Assembly: GCA_016869975.1 (NCBI GenBank)
Contig: VGCZ01000025.1
Coordinates: 1-64,000, forward strand
From: Alphaproteobacteria bacterium
Lineage (GTDB): Bacteria; Pseudomonadota; Alphaproteobacteria; Reyranellales; Reyranellaceae
Length of the DNA stretch: 64,000 nucleotides
Direction of reading: 5' to 3'
Shown: positions 57,341 through 64,000 of the stretch, piece by piece
Layout of the letters: every line of letters starts with the position of its first letter
Numbering within the stretch: the first letter of the stretch is position 1
Notes under the pieces: generated by a model
What the model saw: only the letters and a program-made list of their open reading frames with translations
The model's database searches: none
Told to the model about the DNA's origin: nothing
Program-made: the position numbers and the translations under genes

Positions 57341-58764
57341 GATCGACGGCGCACGCCTTCAAGGACAATGTCGGCGAGGCGCTGCGGAACGCCAATCTGC
57401 AGCGATCACTGTCGACGATGAAGGTCGGCTTCGTCGAGCGTCGCCAGGGCGCGGTCGAGCGCATGCCCGAGTTCGAGGCGCTGCGCGACCGCGCGCGCGA
57501 CATCAAGAACCACGCGTTGGCGCATCTCGATTTCTACCTGGAGCGTTTCGAGAAGAAGGTGCTGGCGTTGGGCGGCCATGTGCACTGGGCGCCGACGGCC
57601 GAGGACGCGCGACGCATCGTGCTCGACCTCTGCCGCCAGGCCAATGCCCGCACGGTGGCGAAGGCAAAGTCGATGATCGCCGAGGAGATCGGGCTCAACG
57701 AGCATCTCGAGGCGCATGGCATCGCGCCGATCGAGACCGACCTCGGCGAGTACATCATCCAGCTCCGGCAGGAGCCGCCCAGCCACATCATCGCGCCGGC
57801 GGTGCACCTGACCAAGGACCAGGTCGCCGATACCTTCCATGAGCATCATGCCAAGCTGGGCTTCGCGCGGCGGCTGACCGAGCGCAACGACCTCGTCGCC
57901 GAGGCGCGCGAGGTTCTCAGGCGCAAATTCCAGGAGGCGGATGTCGGCATCACCGGCGCCAATTTCCTGGTCGCCGAGACCGGCAGTTCCATGCTGGTCA
58001 CCAACGAGGGAAACGCCGATCTCTCGAACACGCTGCCCAAGACACACATCGTCGTCGCCAGCATCGAGAAGGTGATCCCGACCCTTGAGGACGCCGCCGC
58101 CCTGCTGCGCGTGCTGGCGCGTTCGGCCACCGGCCAGGAATGGTCGAGCTATACGACCTTCAATACCGGCCCGAAGCGCAAAGGCGATCCAGACGGACCG
58201 GAGTCCTATCACGTGGTGCTGCTCGACAACGGGCGCAGCAACGTTCTGGGCACCGAGATGCAGGACATGCTGCGCTGCATCCGCTGCGGCGCCTGCATGA
58301 ACCATTGCCCGGTCTATGGCGCGATCGGCGGCCACGCCTATGGCTGGGTCTATCCCGGCCCGATCGGCGCGGTGCTCGATCCGCAACTCCTCGGGCTGGA
58401 GGAGGCGGGCAATCTGCCGAATGCCTCGACCTTCTGCGGTCGCTGCGAGAGCGTCTGCCCGGTGCGCATTCCGCTGCCGAAGCTGATGCGTCATTGGCGC
58501 GAGCGCGAGTTCGAGCGCCACCTGACGCCGCCCACCGTGCGCAAGGCGCTCGGCCTGTGGGCCTTCCTCGCCAAGCGGCCGTTGCTGTATCGAGCCGCCA
58601 CGGGCATCGCCAATCGCGCCATGGCGCTGTTCGGCCGTGCCGAAGGCCGCTACGACGCGCTGCCGCTGGCCGGCGGCTGGACGACGCATCGCGACATGCC
58701 GGCGCCGCAGGCCGGCGGCACCTTCCACGCGCAGTGGAAGGCACGCGGCGGGGCGACGCGATGA
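57337..58764 (+). CDS. lutB: L-lactate oxidation Fe-S protein LutB
   Basis: A 475-residue protein. The N-terminal LutB domain has GITGANFLVAETGSSMLVTN and EGNADLSNTLPKTHIVVASI. Two 4Fe-4S motifs follow at ~310-375: CIRCGACMNHCPVYGAIGG and FCGRCESVCPVRIPLPKLM. It is the electron-transfer subunit of the LutABC complex that oxidises L-lactate to pyruvate. It overlaps both lutA and lutC by ATGA. Confidence 0.95.
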   Translation: MRSTAHAFKDNVGEALRNANLQRSLSTMKVGFVERRQGAVERMPEFEALRDRARDIKNHALAHLDFYLERFEKKVLALGGHVHWAPTAEDARRIVLDLCRQANARTVAKAKSMIAEEIGLNEHLEAHGIAPIETDLGEYIIQLRQEPPSHIIAPAVHLTKDQVADTFHEHHAKLGFARRLTERNDLVAEAREVLRRKFQEADVGITGANFLVAETGSSMLVTNEGNADLSNTLPKTHIVVASIEKVIPTLEDAAALLRVLARSATGQEWSSYTTFNTGPKRKGDPDGPESYHVVLLDNGRSNVLGTEMQDMLRCIRCGACMNHCPVYGAIGGHAYGWVYPGPIGAVLDPQLLGLEEAGNLPNASTFCGRCESVCPVRIPLPKLMRHWREREFERHLTPPTVRKALGLWAFLAKRPLLYRAATGIANRAMALFGRAEGRYDALPLAGGWTTHRDMPAPQAGGTFHAQWKARGGATR

Positions 58765-59432
58765 GCGCGCGCGAGCAGATGCTGGGGGCGATCCGGCGCG
58801 GCCTGCGCCGTGGCGAGCTCTCGGGCGAGGCGCGCGCCGCCGCCGAGGCGCGTCTGGCGCACCATCCCGTCAACATCGTGCCCAAGCGCTCGCAGATTGC
58901 GCGCGCGCGCCAGATCGATCTCTTCGAGGAGGGCGCGAAGGCGGTGCATGCCACCGTGGCGCGTGTCGCCGGCGGCGCGGTCGCCGGTGCGGTCATCGAC
59001 TATCTCGCGGCCAACAATCTGCCGGCCGCCGCGGTGATGGCGCCCGATCCGGCGCTTGACCGCTACGGCTGGAAGGATCGGCCGATGCTGGAGATCCGCC
59101 GGGGCCTGCCGGTCGACGCCGACCGCGTGGCGATCACCGGTGCTTTCGCCGGCGTCGCCGAGACCGGCACGCTGATCTTCACGTCGGGCCCCGACCATCC
59201 GACCTCGCTCAATCTGCTGCCCGAGACCCATATCGTGATCCTGCGCGAGGACGGCATCGTGGGCGCCTACGAGGAGGTCTTCGTCCGCCTGCGCGCGCGC
59301 TATGGCGCGGGCGCGATGCCGCGCGCCGTCAACACCGTAACCGGTCCCTCTCGCACCGCCGATGTCGAGCAGCAGCTCGAGCTGGGCGCGCACGGCCCGC
59401 GCCGTATGCACATCCTGATCGTGCGCGACTGA
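58761..59432 (+). CDS. lutC: L-lactate oxidation protein LutC
   Basis: A 223-residue LutC/YkgG-type protein. The C-terminal half (VAITGAFAGVAETGTLIFTS, PETHIVILREDGIVGAYEEV, NTVTGPSRTADVEQQLELGA) is the LUD domain signature. It completes the LutABC set for lactate utilisation. A GTG-start methyltransferase gene follows 2 bp later. Confidence 0.93.
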   Translation: MSAREQMLGAIRRGLRRGELSGEARAAAEARLAHHPVNIVPKRSQIARARQIDLFEEGAKAVHATVARVAGGAVAGAVIDYLAANNLPAAAVMAPDPALDRYGWKDRPMLEIRRGLPVDADRVAITGAFAGVAETGTLIFTSGPDHPTSLNLLPETHIVILREDGIVGAYEEVFVRLRARYGAGAMPRAVNTVTGPSRTADVEQQLELGAHGPRRMHILIVRD

Positions 59433-59434
59433 GG

Positions 59435-60175
59435 GTGGGGCTGGCGGTGGGCGCGTCCGAGCAGCTCCGAATCGTTGGCACCGCCGCCACGCGCGAGATC
59501 GCCGCGATGCTCGACGCCGTCGCGGCATCGACGGGCAGGAAGAAGGTGCGTGTCCTGCAGGTCGGCGCCCGTCGCCATCCCGCCGAACGGGGCGAGCACA
59601 ATTGGCGTCACCTGATCGAGGACAAGTTCGGCAAGCGCGCCCAATTCACCGGCGTGGACAGCTGCGCCGACGCCAATGTCGACATTGTCTGCGCCGATCC
59701 CGCCGAGCTGGGCCGAACGCTCGACGCGGCGTCGTTCGACCTCGTCGTCTGCGATCGCCTGCTGGAGCACGCCAAGGCGCCGTGGCGGATCGCCGACCAG
59801 CTTCAACGCCTGATGGCGCCGGGCGCGCACCTGTTCACACGTGTCGCCTGGGCGCGCGCGCATCACGCCGAACCGGACGACTATTGGCGCATGTCTTTCG
59901 CCGGCGTCTTGCTGCTGTTCGACGGCCTGCGGCCGGTATCGCTGTTCTATACCGGCGGCGCCGCCGGCCTCGATGTCGCCTACCGCGTCACGCGGGGCGA
60001 GTCGGTGGAGGTCTCGCCGGCGATCGGCGCCGTCGAGCAGGGATTGTTCCAGGTCGTGCTTGACCATGAGGCCAACCGGGCCATGCTGGCGAACCAGGCC
60101 GGCCAGCGTTACCCGCTGTCGCGGGACTATCTGCCGACCATGTTCGTCAACGTCGTCGCCCGGCGGGAGCCCTGA
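59435..60175 (+). CDS. SAM-dependent methyltransferase-like protein
   Basis: A 246-residue protein starting at GTG 59435. A methyltransferase core is suggested by KVRVLQVGARRHPAERG (altered motif I), FTGVDSCADANVDIVCAD and FDLVVCDRLLEHAKAPWRIA, as in type-11 enzymes. Motif I lacks the usual G-x-G-x-G, so activity is uncertain. It sits between lutC and two solute-binding protein genes with 2-bp gaps, so it is probably part of the same operon. Confidence 0.7.
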   Translation: MGLAVGASEQLRIVGTAATREIAAMLDAVAASTGRKKVRVLQVGARRHPAERGEHNWRHLIEDKFGKRAQFTGVDSCADANVDIVCADPAELGRTLDAASFDLVVCDRLLEHAKAPWRIADQLQRLMAPGAHLFTRVAWARAHHAEPDDYWRMSFAGVLLLFDGLRPVSLFYTGGAAGLDVAYRVTRGESVEVSPAIGAVEQGLFQVVLDHEANRAMLANQAGQRYPLSRDYLPTMFVNVVARREP

Positions 60176-60177
60176 CG

Positions 60178-60978
60178 ATGCGATTCATCCTCGCCACCGT
60201 GCTGGTCCTCCTCGCCTCGGCCGTGCTGGCCCAGCAGGTCAAGCCGCCGCAGACGCCGCCCGCGCCACCGCCGGCGCCTTCGCCGCAGTTGATGAAGCTG
60301 CGGGTGATCGTCGATCTTTCCGAGCCGCATTTCGCTGTCCGCGCGCCCAATGGCCGTTTGGCCGGCTTCGACATCGACCTGCTGCAGGCGCTGTGCGCGC
60401 GATTGCGGGCGGACTGCATCGTCGAGGCGGTCGACTGGGACGACCTTCGCGCCGATATCGCCGCCGGCAAGGCCGACCTCGCGGCCGGCGGCATCGAGAT
60501 CGGCGGGTTGCCCTCCGAACGCAGCGTCTTCGCCGCCGCTTACGGGCGCGTGCCGCTGGCGATCGCGGTGCGCAAGGGCACGAAGCTTGAGGTGAGCGCC
60601 GCCGGGTTGAAGGACAAGCGCATCGCCGTGCAACGCTCGACGCGCTGGGCGCGCTGGTTGAAGGACGCCGGCGTGGCGACTGTCGTCGAGCTGGAGACGC
60701 CCGAGGACGTGCGGGCGGCGCTGTCGGCCGGCAAGGCCGACGGCGCTCTGCTCGATCGGCGCCAGACCGCCACGTGGCTGGCGAGTCCGGCCGGCGCCTG
60801 CTGCGAGCTGGCCAAGCCCGATATCCGCGATGCCGGCGCGACCGGCCCGGGCGTCGCCTTCCTGCTGCGCTCCGACATCAAGCTCAAGGAGCTGGTCGAG
60901 AAGGCGATGGCCGGCCTGCGCGACGACGGCACCATCCAGAGACTGGCCGCCAAACATCTGCCATTTCCTTTGATGTAG
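60178..60978 (+). CDS. Periplasmic solute-binding protein (family 3), first of tandem pair
   Basis: A 266-residue exported protein. Signal peptide MRFILATVLVLLASAVLA, then a Pro/Ala/Gln-rich linker, then the family-3 fold: MKLRVIVDLSEPHFAVRAPN, GRLAGFDIDLLQALCARLRA and DLAAGGIEIGGLPSERSVF. It has an unusual adjacent Cys pair (SPAGACCELAKPD). It ends KHLPFPLM. It is about as long as amino-acid-type binding proteins, with no permease or ATPase gene nearby. The downstream gene is a paralogue. Confidence 0.82.
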   Translation: MRFILATVLVLLASAVLAQQVKPPQTPPAPPPAPSPQLMKLRVIVDLSEPHFAVRAPNGRLAGFDIDLLQALCARLRADCIVEAVDWDDLRADIAAGKADLAAGGIEIGGLPSERSVFAAAYGRVPLAIAVRKGTKLEVSAAGLKDKRIAVQRSTRWARWLKDAGVATVVELETPEDVRAALSAGKADGALLDRRQTATWLASPAGACCELAKPDIRDAGATGPGVAFLLRSDIKLKELVEKAMAGLRDDGTIQRLAAKHLPFPLM

Positions 60979-60979
60979 A

Positions 60980-61885
60980 ATGGCCGCGATGCGGATCGGA
61001 GCGCGGACGAGGCTTCTCGCTGTCGTGACGGCGCTTGTCGTCGCGCTCGCGGCCCCGTGGCCGCCCGCCGCCATGGCCCAGCAGCAGGGGTCGACGACTC
61101 AGCCACCCGCACCGCCGCCGCGGCCCAAGCCCGCCACGCCGCCGCAGAAGACCAAGCCGGGGCAGAAGCCGCCGCCGGCGCCGACGCTGAAGGCCACGGT
61201 CGTGACCGAGGGCAAGTTCCCGCCCTTCAACATGCTCGACGCCCAGGGCAGGCCGGCGGGCTTCGAGGTCGATCTCGCCAACGAGCTGTGCAAGCGCGCC
61301 AAGATCGAGTGTCGCATCGTCACCGCGCCATGGAACGACATTCTTCCGGGCCTGCTCGACAAGCGTTACGACGCGATCATGGCGTCCATGGACATGACGC
61401 AGGAACGCCGCCGCCAGGTCGGCTTCAGCAAGCGCTATATGCTGGTGCCGGGCGCTTTCGTGGCGCCCAAGAGCGCGGCGACGCCCGATGGCGCGCCGGT
61501 GCTGCTGCGCGGCAAGACGGTGGGCGTGCAGCGCGGCACGGTCTACTCGGACTACCTCGAGCGCACGTTCCGCAAGGCCGTTCGCGTCAAAGCGTTTCCG
61601 ACTCTCGAGGACGCGCGCAAGGAGCTGGCCGCCGGCAAGCTCGACGCCGTGCTGGGCGACAAGGTGACGCTGTGGAGCTGGCTGAGATCGGCCGACGGCG
61701 CCTGCTGCGACTTCTTCGGTCAGGACGTCAAGGACACCCGCTCCCTGGGCGACGGTGTCGGCATCGGCTTCCGCAAGGACGACGCCAAGCTGCGCGACGC
61801 TTTCAACCGGGCGTTGGCCGAGGTCGTGGCCGACGGCACGCTCAAGCGAATCGCCGAGAAGTACGTGCCGTTTCCGATCTATTGA
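60980..61885 (+). CDS. Periplasmic solute-binding protein (family 3), second of tandem pair
   Basis: A 301-residue paralogue of the preceding protein: signal peptide (about residues 1-35, ending AAMAQ), a long Pro/Lys-rich linker, then TEGKFPPFNMLDAQGRPAGF, FEVDLANELCKRAKIECRIV and KRYDAIMASMDMTQERRRQV. It keeps the Cys pair in SADGACCDFFGQD and ends EKYVPFPIY. The ATG at 60980 or 60989 could be used. It lies 1 bp after its neighbour, so the pair is co-translated. Confidence 0.84.
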   Translation: MAAMRIGARTRLLAVVTALVVALAAPWPPAAMAQQQGSTTQPPAPPPRPKPATPPQKTKPGQKPPPAPTLKATVVTEGKFPPFNMLDAQGRPAGFEVDLANELCKRAKIECRIVTAPWNDILPGLLDKRYDAIMASMDMTQERRRQVGFSKRYMLVPGAFVAPKSAATPDGAPVLLRGKTVGVQRGTVYSDYLERTFRKAVRVKAFPTLEDARKELAAGKLDAVLGDKVTLWSWLRSADGACCDFFGQDVKDTRSLGDGVGIGFRKDDAKLRDAFNRALAEVVADGTLKRIAEKYVPFPIY

Positions 61886-61899
61886 GCATAGGCACGCGA

Positions 61900-62166
61900 T
61901 CAGTCGGCGATATAGCCGGTCCGGAAGATGCCGGCGAGGCAGGCGTCGACGAAATGGTCCCGGTCGATGCGACCGTCCGGCGGCACCGCCGCCTTGTGCA
62001 GGTACATCATCGCCAGATAGGGGGTCGCCTCGCGGTCGACGAGAACGCCGTCGCCATTGGCGTCCGCGGCCTTCCAGGCCGCGGCGCATAGCATGTGGCG
62101 CGAGGGTTGCCCGGCGGGCGAGACGCTGGCCAGCCAGACCGCGAGAGCGCACAGGACGGCTCGCAT
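61900..62166 (-). CDS. Small secreted EF-hand-like protein
   Basis: An 88-residue protein with signal peptide MRAVLCALAVWLASVSPAG and one EF-hand-type loop, DANGDGVLVDREATPYL (D-x-N-x-D-G-x-L-x-x-x-E), which should bind Ca2+. A second, weaker loop may be present at PPDGRIDRDHF. The function is unknown. It is convergent with the solute-binding protein gene. Confidence 0.65.
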   Translation of the reverse strand: MRAVLCALAVWLASVSPAGQPSRHMLCAAAWKAADANGDGVLVDREATPYLAMMYLHKAAVPPDGRIDRDHFVDACLAGIFRTGYIAD

Positions 62167-62334
62167 CAGATGCCCCCGATGCGCGTGACGCCGGGTAGAA
62201 GAAGCGACTGCGCGGCTACGGTAGCGCTGTCCGTGCCGTCAATCCAGTTTGAAGCCGATCATAAGCCACACCGTTGGCAGGCTCGGGGTCGTCCACCACG
62301 GCGATAGGGCCGCATCGCCGGCCGTGGTGAAGGA

Positions 62335-63477
62335 TCAGCGGTCGCCCAGTAGCTTGCCGCGCCTCTGCGGGATCGAGTCCGGGCTGGCGATCTTGGCGAC
62401 GCGGTCACCCGGCTTGGCGAGACCGGGCCGCATGCGCGCGAACAGTGTGCCGACCACCGGCGCCTTCAAGGCCAGTCGCCCGGTATCGGCGGGCAGCATC
62501 GGATCGATCAGATGGCCGACCACCTGGCCGACGGTGACTGTGGCGCCTGGCTCGACACAGGGCACCCATAGCCCGGCATGCGGCGCACGCACCGGGCCGA
62601 CGCCGTCGAGCGGCGTCGCTCGGCAAGTTGGAACCGGGGCCGGTGGCGCCTCGCCGGCGATCGCGCCGCGCGCCTGGAGCCAGTCGAAGATCGCGCCGGC
62701 GTCGCGCCTGGCGGTGTCGTCATCGATGTCGCCGTGGCCGCGCAGCTCCACCGTGCAGGAAAGCATCGTATCGGCGGGAATCGGCCTGTCGGGGTAACGC
62801 TCGATCAGCCGCCACCACGGCCGGGTCAGCGCCTCGTCGAACGGCGTGTCGCCGGAATCCTCGGCCGTCAGCAGCGCCGCCGCGCCCAGACGCGCGGCGA
62901 GGTCGGCGAAAGCGTCGACCTGGCGCGGGCCGCAATAGACGTGCAGCGCCGCCTGGTCGTCGCAATGCAGGTCGAGTGCGATGTCGGCGGTGGCGGCGAG
63001 GCGGTGCAAGGTAAGCTTGAGGACGGTGCTTTCGTCGTCGGCGTGTTGTTCGGCCAATAGCGTCTCGATCGCATCGCGGATCGCCGCGGTATTGGCGGCC
63101 GCGTCGGCGCCGAGCTTTCCCGCCATCGCCTCTTCCAGTGACTCACGCAAGTCGACGAAGCTACGGTTGAAATTGCCCGCTCCGTCGAGCGCGTAGCGGC
63201 CTTGCAGCACGCTGCCGACGACCTGGCTCAGGCCCACCGGATTGGCCAGGGGCGCGACCATGATCTCGCCGGGGATCCGGCCGTCGCGATCGGCCTCGGC
63301 GAGCATCGGCATCAGGTGGTGCAGCACCAGCGGGCCCGGCAGCTCGTCGGCGTGAAGCGCCGCCTGCAGCCAGACGCGCGGACGAGCGCCCTTTGCGCCG
63401 AAGCGGTGGACGACGAGGTGACGCGCCGTGCCCGGCGACGGCGAGGCTAGCGGGATGCGCTCGATGGTGCGCGCCAT
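62335..63477 (-). CDS. Succinylglutamate desuccinylase/aspartoacylase family protein
   Basis: A 380-residue zinc carboxypeptidase-fold deacylase. Zinc ligands appear as VWLQAALHADELPG (H-x-x-E) and DIALDLHCDDQA (the third His), and NFNRSF is conserved. The C-terminal beta-barrel region (GLWVPCVEPGATVTVGQVVG) matches AstE/aspartoacylase-like proteins. It starts at ATG 63477, three bases from the stop of the creatininase-family gene; longer frames upstream are antisense artefacts. The substrate is probably an N-acyl amino acid. Confidence 0.87.
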   Translation of the reverse strand: MARTIERIPLASPSPGTARHLVVHRFGAKGARPRVWLQAALHADELPGPLVLHHLMPMLAEADRDGRIPGEIMVAPLANPVGLSQVVGSVLQGRYALDGAGNFNRSFVDLRESLEEAMAGKLGADAAANTAAIRDAIETLLAEQHADDESTVLKLTLHRLAATADIALDLHCDDQAALHVYCGPRQVDAFADLAARLGAAALLTAEDSGDTPFDEALTRPWWRLIERYPDRPIPADTMLSCTVELRGHGDIDDDTARRDAGAIFDWLQARGAIAGEAPPAPVPTCRATPLDGVGPVRAPHAGLWVPCVEPGATVTVGQVVGHLIDPMLPADTGRLALKAPVVGTLFARMRPGLAKPGDRVAKIASPDSIPQRRGKLLGDR

Positions 63478-63479
63478 GC

Positions 63480-64000
63480 TCAGACCGGCTCGCTCCACAG
63501 GCGCTCGTTGAGCAACGCATCGGCGACGTCGGCGGCGATCGCCGTGAGCAGCTTCTCGCCTTTCTCGGCGCTGGCGGTCGAGGCGTCGCCGATGACGCCG
63601 ATCGGCGAGCGGCTCGACAATTGCCGCCAGCGATAGACGCCCTCGTTCACCGTGGGAATCGCCGCCAGACCGGGGATGTAGGGCCCGTGCATCTGCGACA
63701 GCTCCTGCGGGTTCACCAGCTCTGGCGTCATCGCCATCACCATCGAGGTCTCGGCCTCGCAGGCGTGCAGCAGCGCCTTCTGCCTCTCCAGCAGCTTGGC
63801 GATCGACTTGGCGGCGATGTCCCAATACGTGCCGGTCGCCAGCGGCAGCTTGGTCTCGACGGTGAGCTCGCCGATCATGTTCTGCAGCGCCGTGGTGTTG
63901 CCGCCATGGCCGTTGAGCACGAAGACGCGCTTGAAGCCGTGGCGCACCGCCGACAGCACGACGCAGCGGATCACCGCGTTCATCGTCGCGTAGTCGAGCG
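63480..64000 (-). CDS. Creatininase family protein (C-terminal part; 5' end beyond the window)
   Basis: The visible 173 codons carry the creatininase core: FVLNGHGGNTTALQNM and HACEAETSMVMAMTPELV, with the metal-binding His and Glu. The family includes creatininases and amidohydrolases acting on cyclic or formyl amides. Its 5' end is cut by the window edge. It is 2 bp from the aspartoacylase-family gene on the same strand, so the two likely work together. Confidence 0.85.
   Translation of the reverse strand, partial: LDYATMNAVIRCVVLSAVRHGFKRVFVLNGHGGNTTALQNMIGELTVETKLPLATGTYWDIAAKSIAKLLERQKALLHACEAETSMVMAMTPELVNPQELSQMHGPYIPGLAAIPTVNEGVYRWRQLSSRSPIGVIGDASTASAEKGEKLLTAIAADVADALLNERLWSEPV

Noticed and set aside
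1-64000. Anti-phage defence, toxin-antitoxin, secondary-metabolite or prophage systems
   Set aside because: None of the hallmark proteins (restriction or methylation pairs, Cas, toxins, NRPS/PKS, phage structural genes) was recognised; the single transposase fragment is inactive.

Overview
The window is a GC-rich chromosomal segment of an alphaproteobacterium, most like a Rhodospirillales/Reyranella-type soil or water heterotroph. This rests on the block ppsR | hemE-hemH-hemJ ... rho, a timA-mltA pair, tripartite tricarboxylate transporter genes with a Bug-type binding protein, and many ATGA/GTGA gene overlaps. No rRNA, tRNA, prophage, CRISPR array or recognisable defence locus was seen. The only transposase sequence is an IS630-type fragment.

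Layout. 0-6.3 kb: a secreted-protein gene runs off the left edge, then an enolase-superfamily enzyme and a nitronate monooxygenase. These two lie between ~138-bp direct repeats that look like a duplication scar carrying an IS630 remnant. A VanW-glycosyltransferase fusion and a LysR regulator follow. 6.3-12.3 kb: a ComEA-like HhH protein, glnD, a membrane TPR protein, a small secreted protein and ppsR. 12.33-12.70 kb: the divergent ppsR-hemE gap, a strong candidate for the chromosomal replication origin (ten TCCCC/GGGGA sites and four GANTC sites). 12.7-21.9 kb: hemE, hemH, hemJ, a GlcG/HbpS-like protein, small metabolic genes, ridA and rho. 21.9-28.5 kb: a divergent unit with a GntR regulator, a Bug-type binding protein and a large FAD/Fe-S hydroxyacid dehydrogenase on the minus strand, and serine-glyoxylate aminotransferase plus a GST on the plus strand. 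A TTGTATACAA operator lies between.

28.8-41.9 kb: a tightly packed plus-strand run of twelve genes. Four glycosyltransferases, a histidine phosphatase, a polysaccharide-deacetylase-like protein and a membrane PH-like protein are joined by start/stop overlaps to a complete dipeptide-type ABC importer. Nine of the eleven junctions overlap or are separated by at most 5 bp. This is the best candidate for an undescribed system. The importer's second ATPase domain has lost its Walker A lysine, and its binding-protein signal region contains an in-frame palindromic repeat. 42.1-45.5 kb: tctB-tctA and a CorC/HlyC-family protein. 46.1-48.3 kb: a divergent ferredoxin-reductase/diiron-protein pair, probably a two-component oxygenase.

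48.3-56.6 kb: secreted proteins, hspQ, a CurA-like reductase, an MBL-fold hydrolase, a methyltransferase, an adenylate cyclase, timA and mltA. 56.6-61.9 kb: lutABC (lactate oxidation), a methyltransferase and two tandem solute-binding proteins. 61.9-64.0 kb: an EF-hand-like protein, an aspartoacylase-family protein and a creatininase-family protein cut by the window end.

Two kinds of dispersed palindrome recur: a GTCATCCCGAGCGTAGCGA-type element (three copies) and short CCTTCTCCCC-type hairpins. All functional calls come from reading motifs and gene context; no database search was run.
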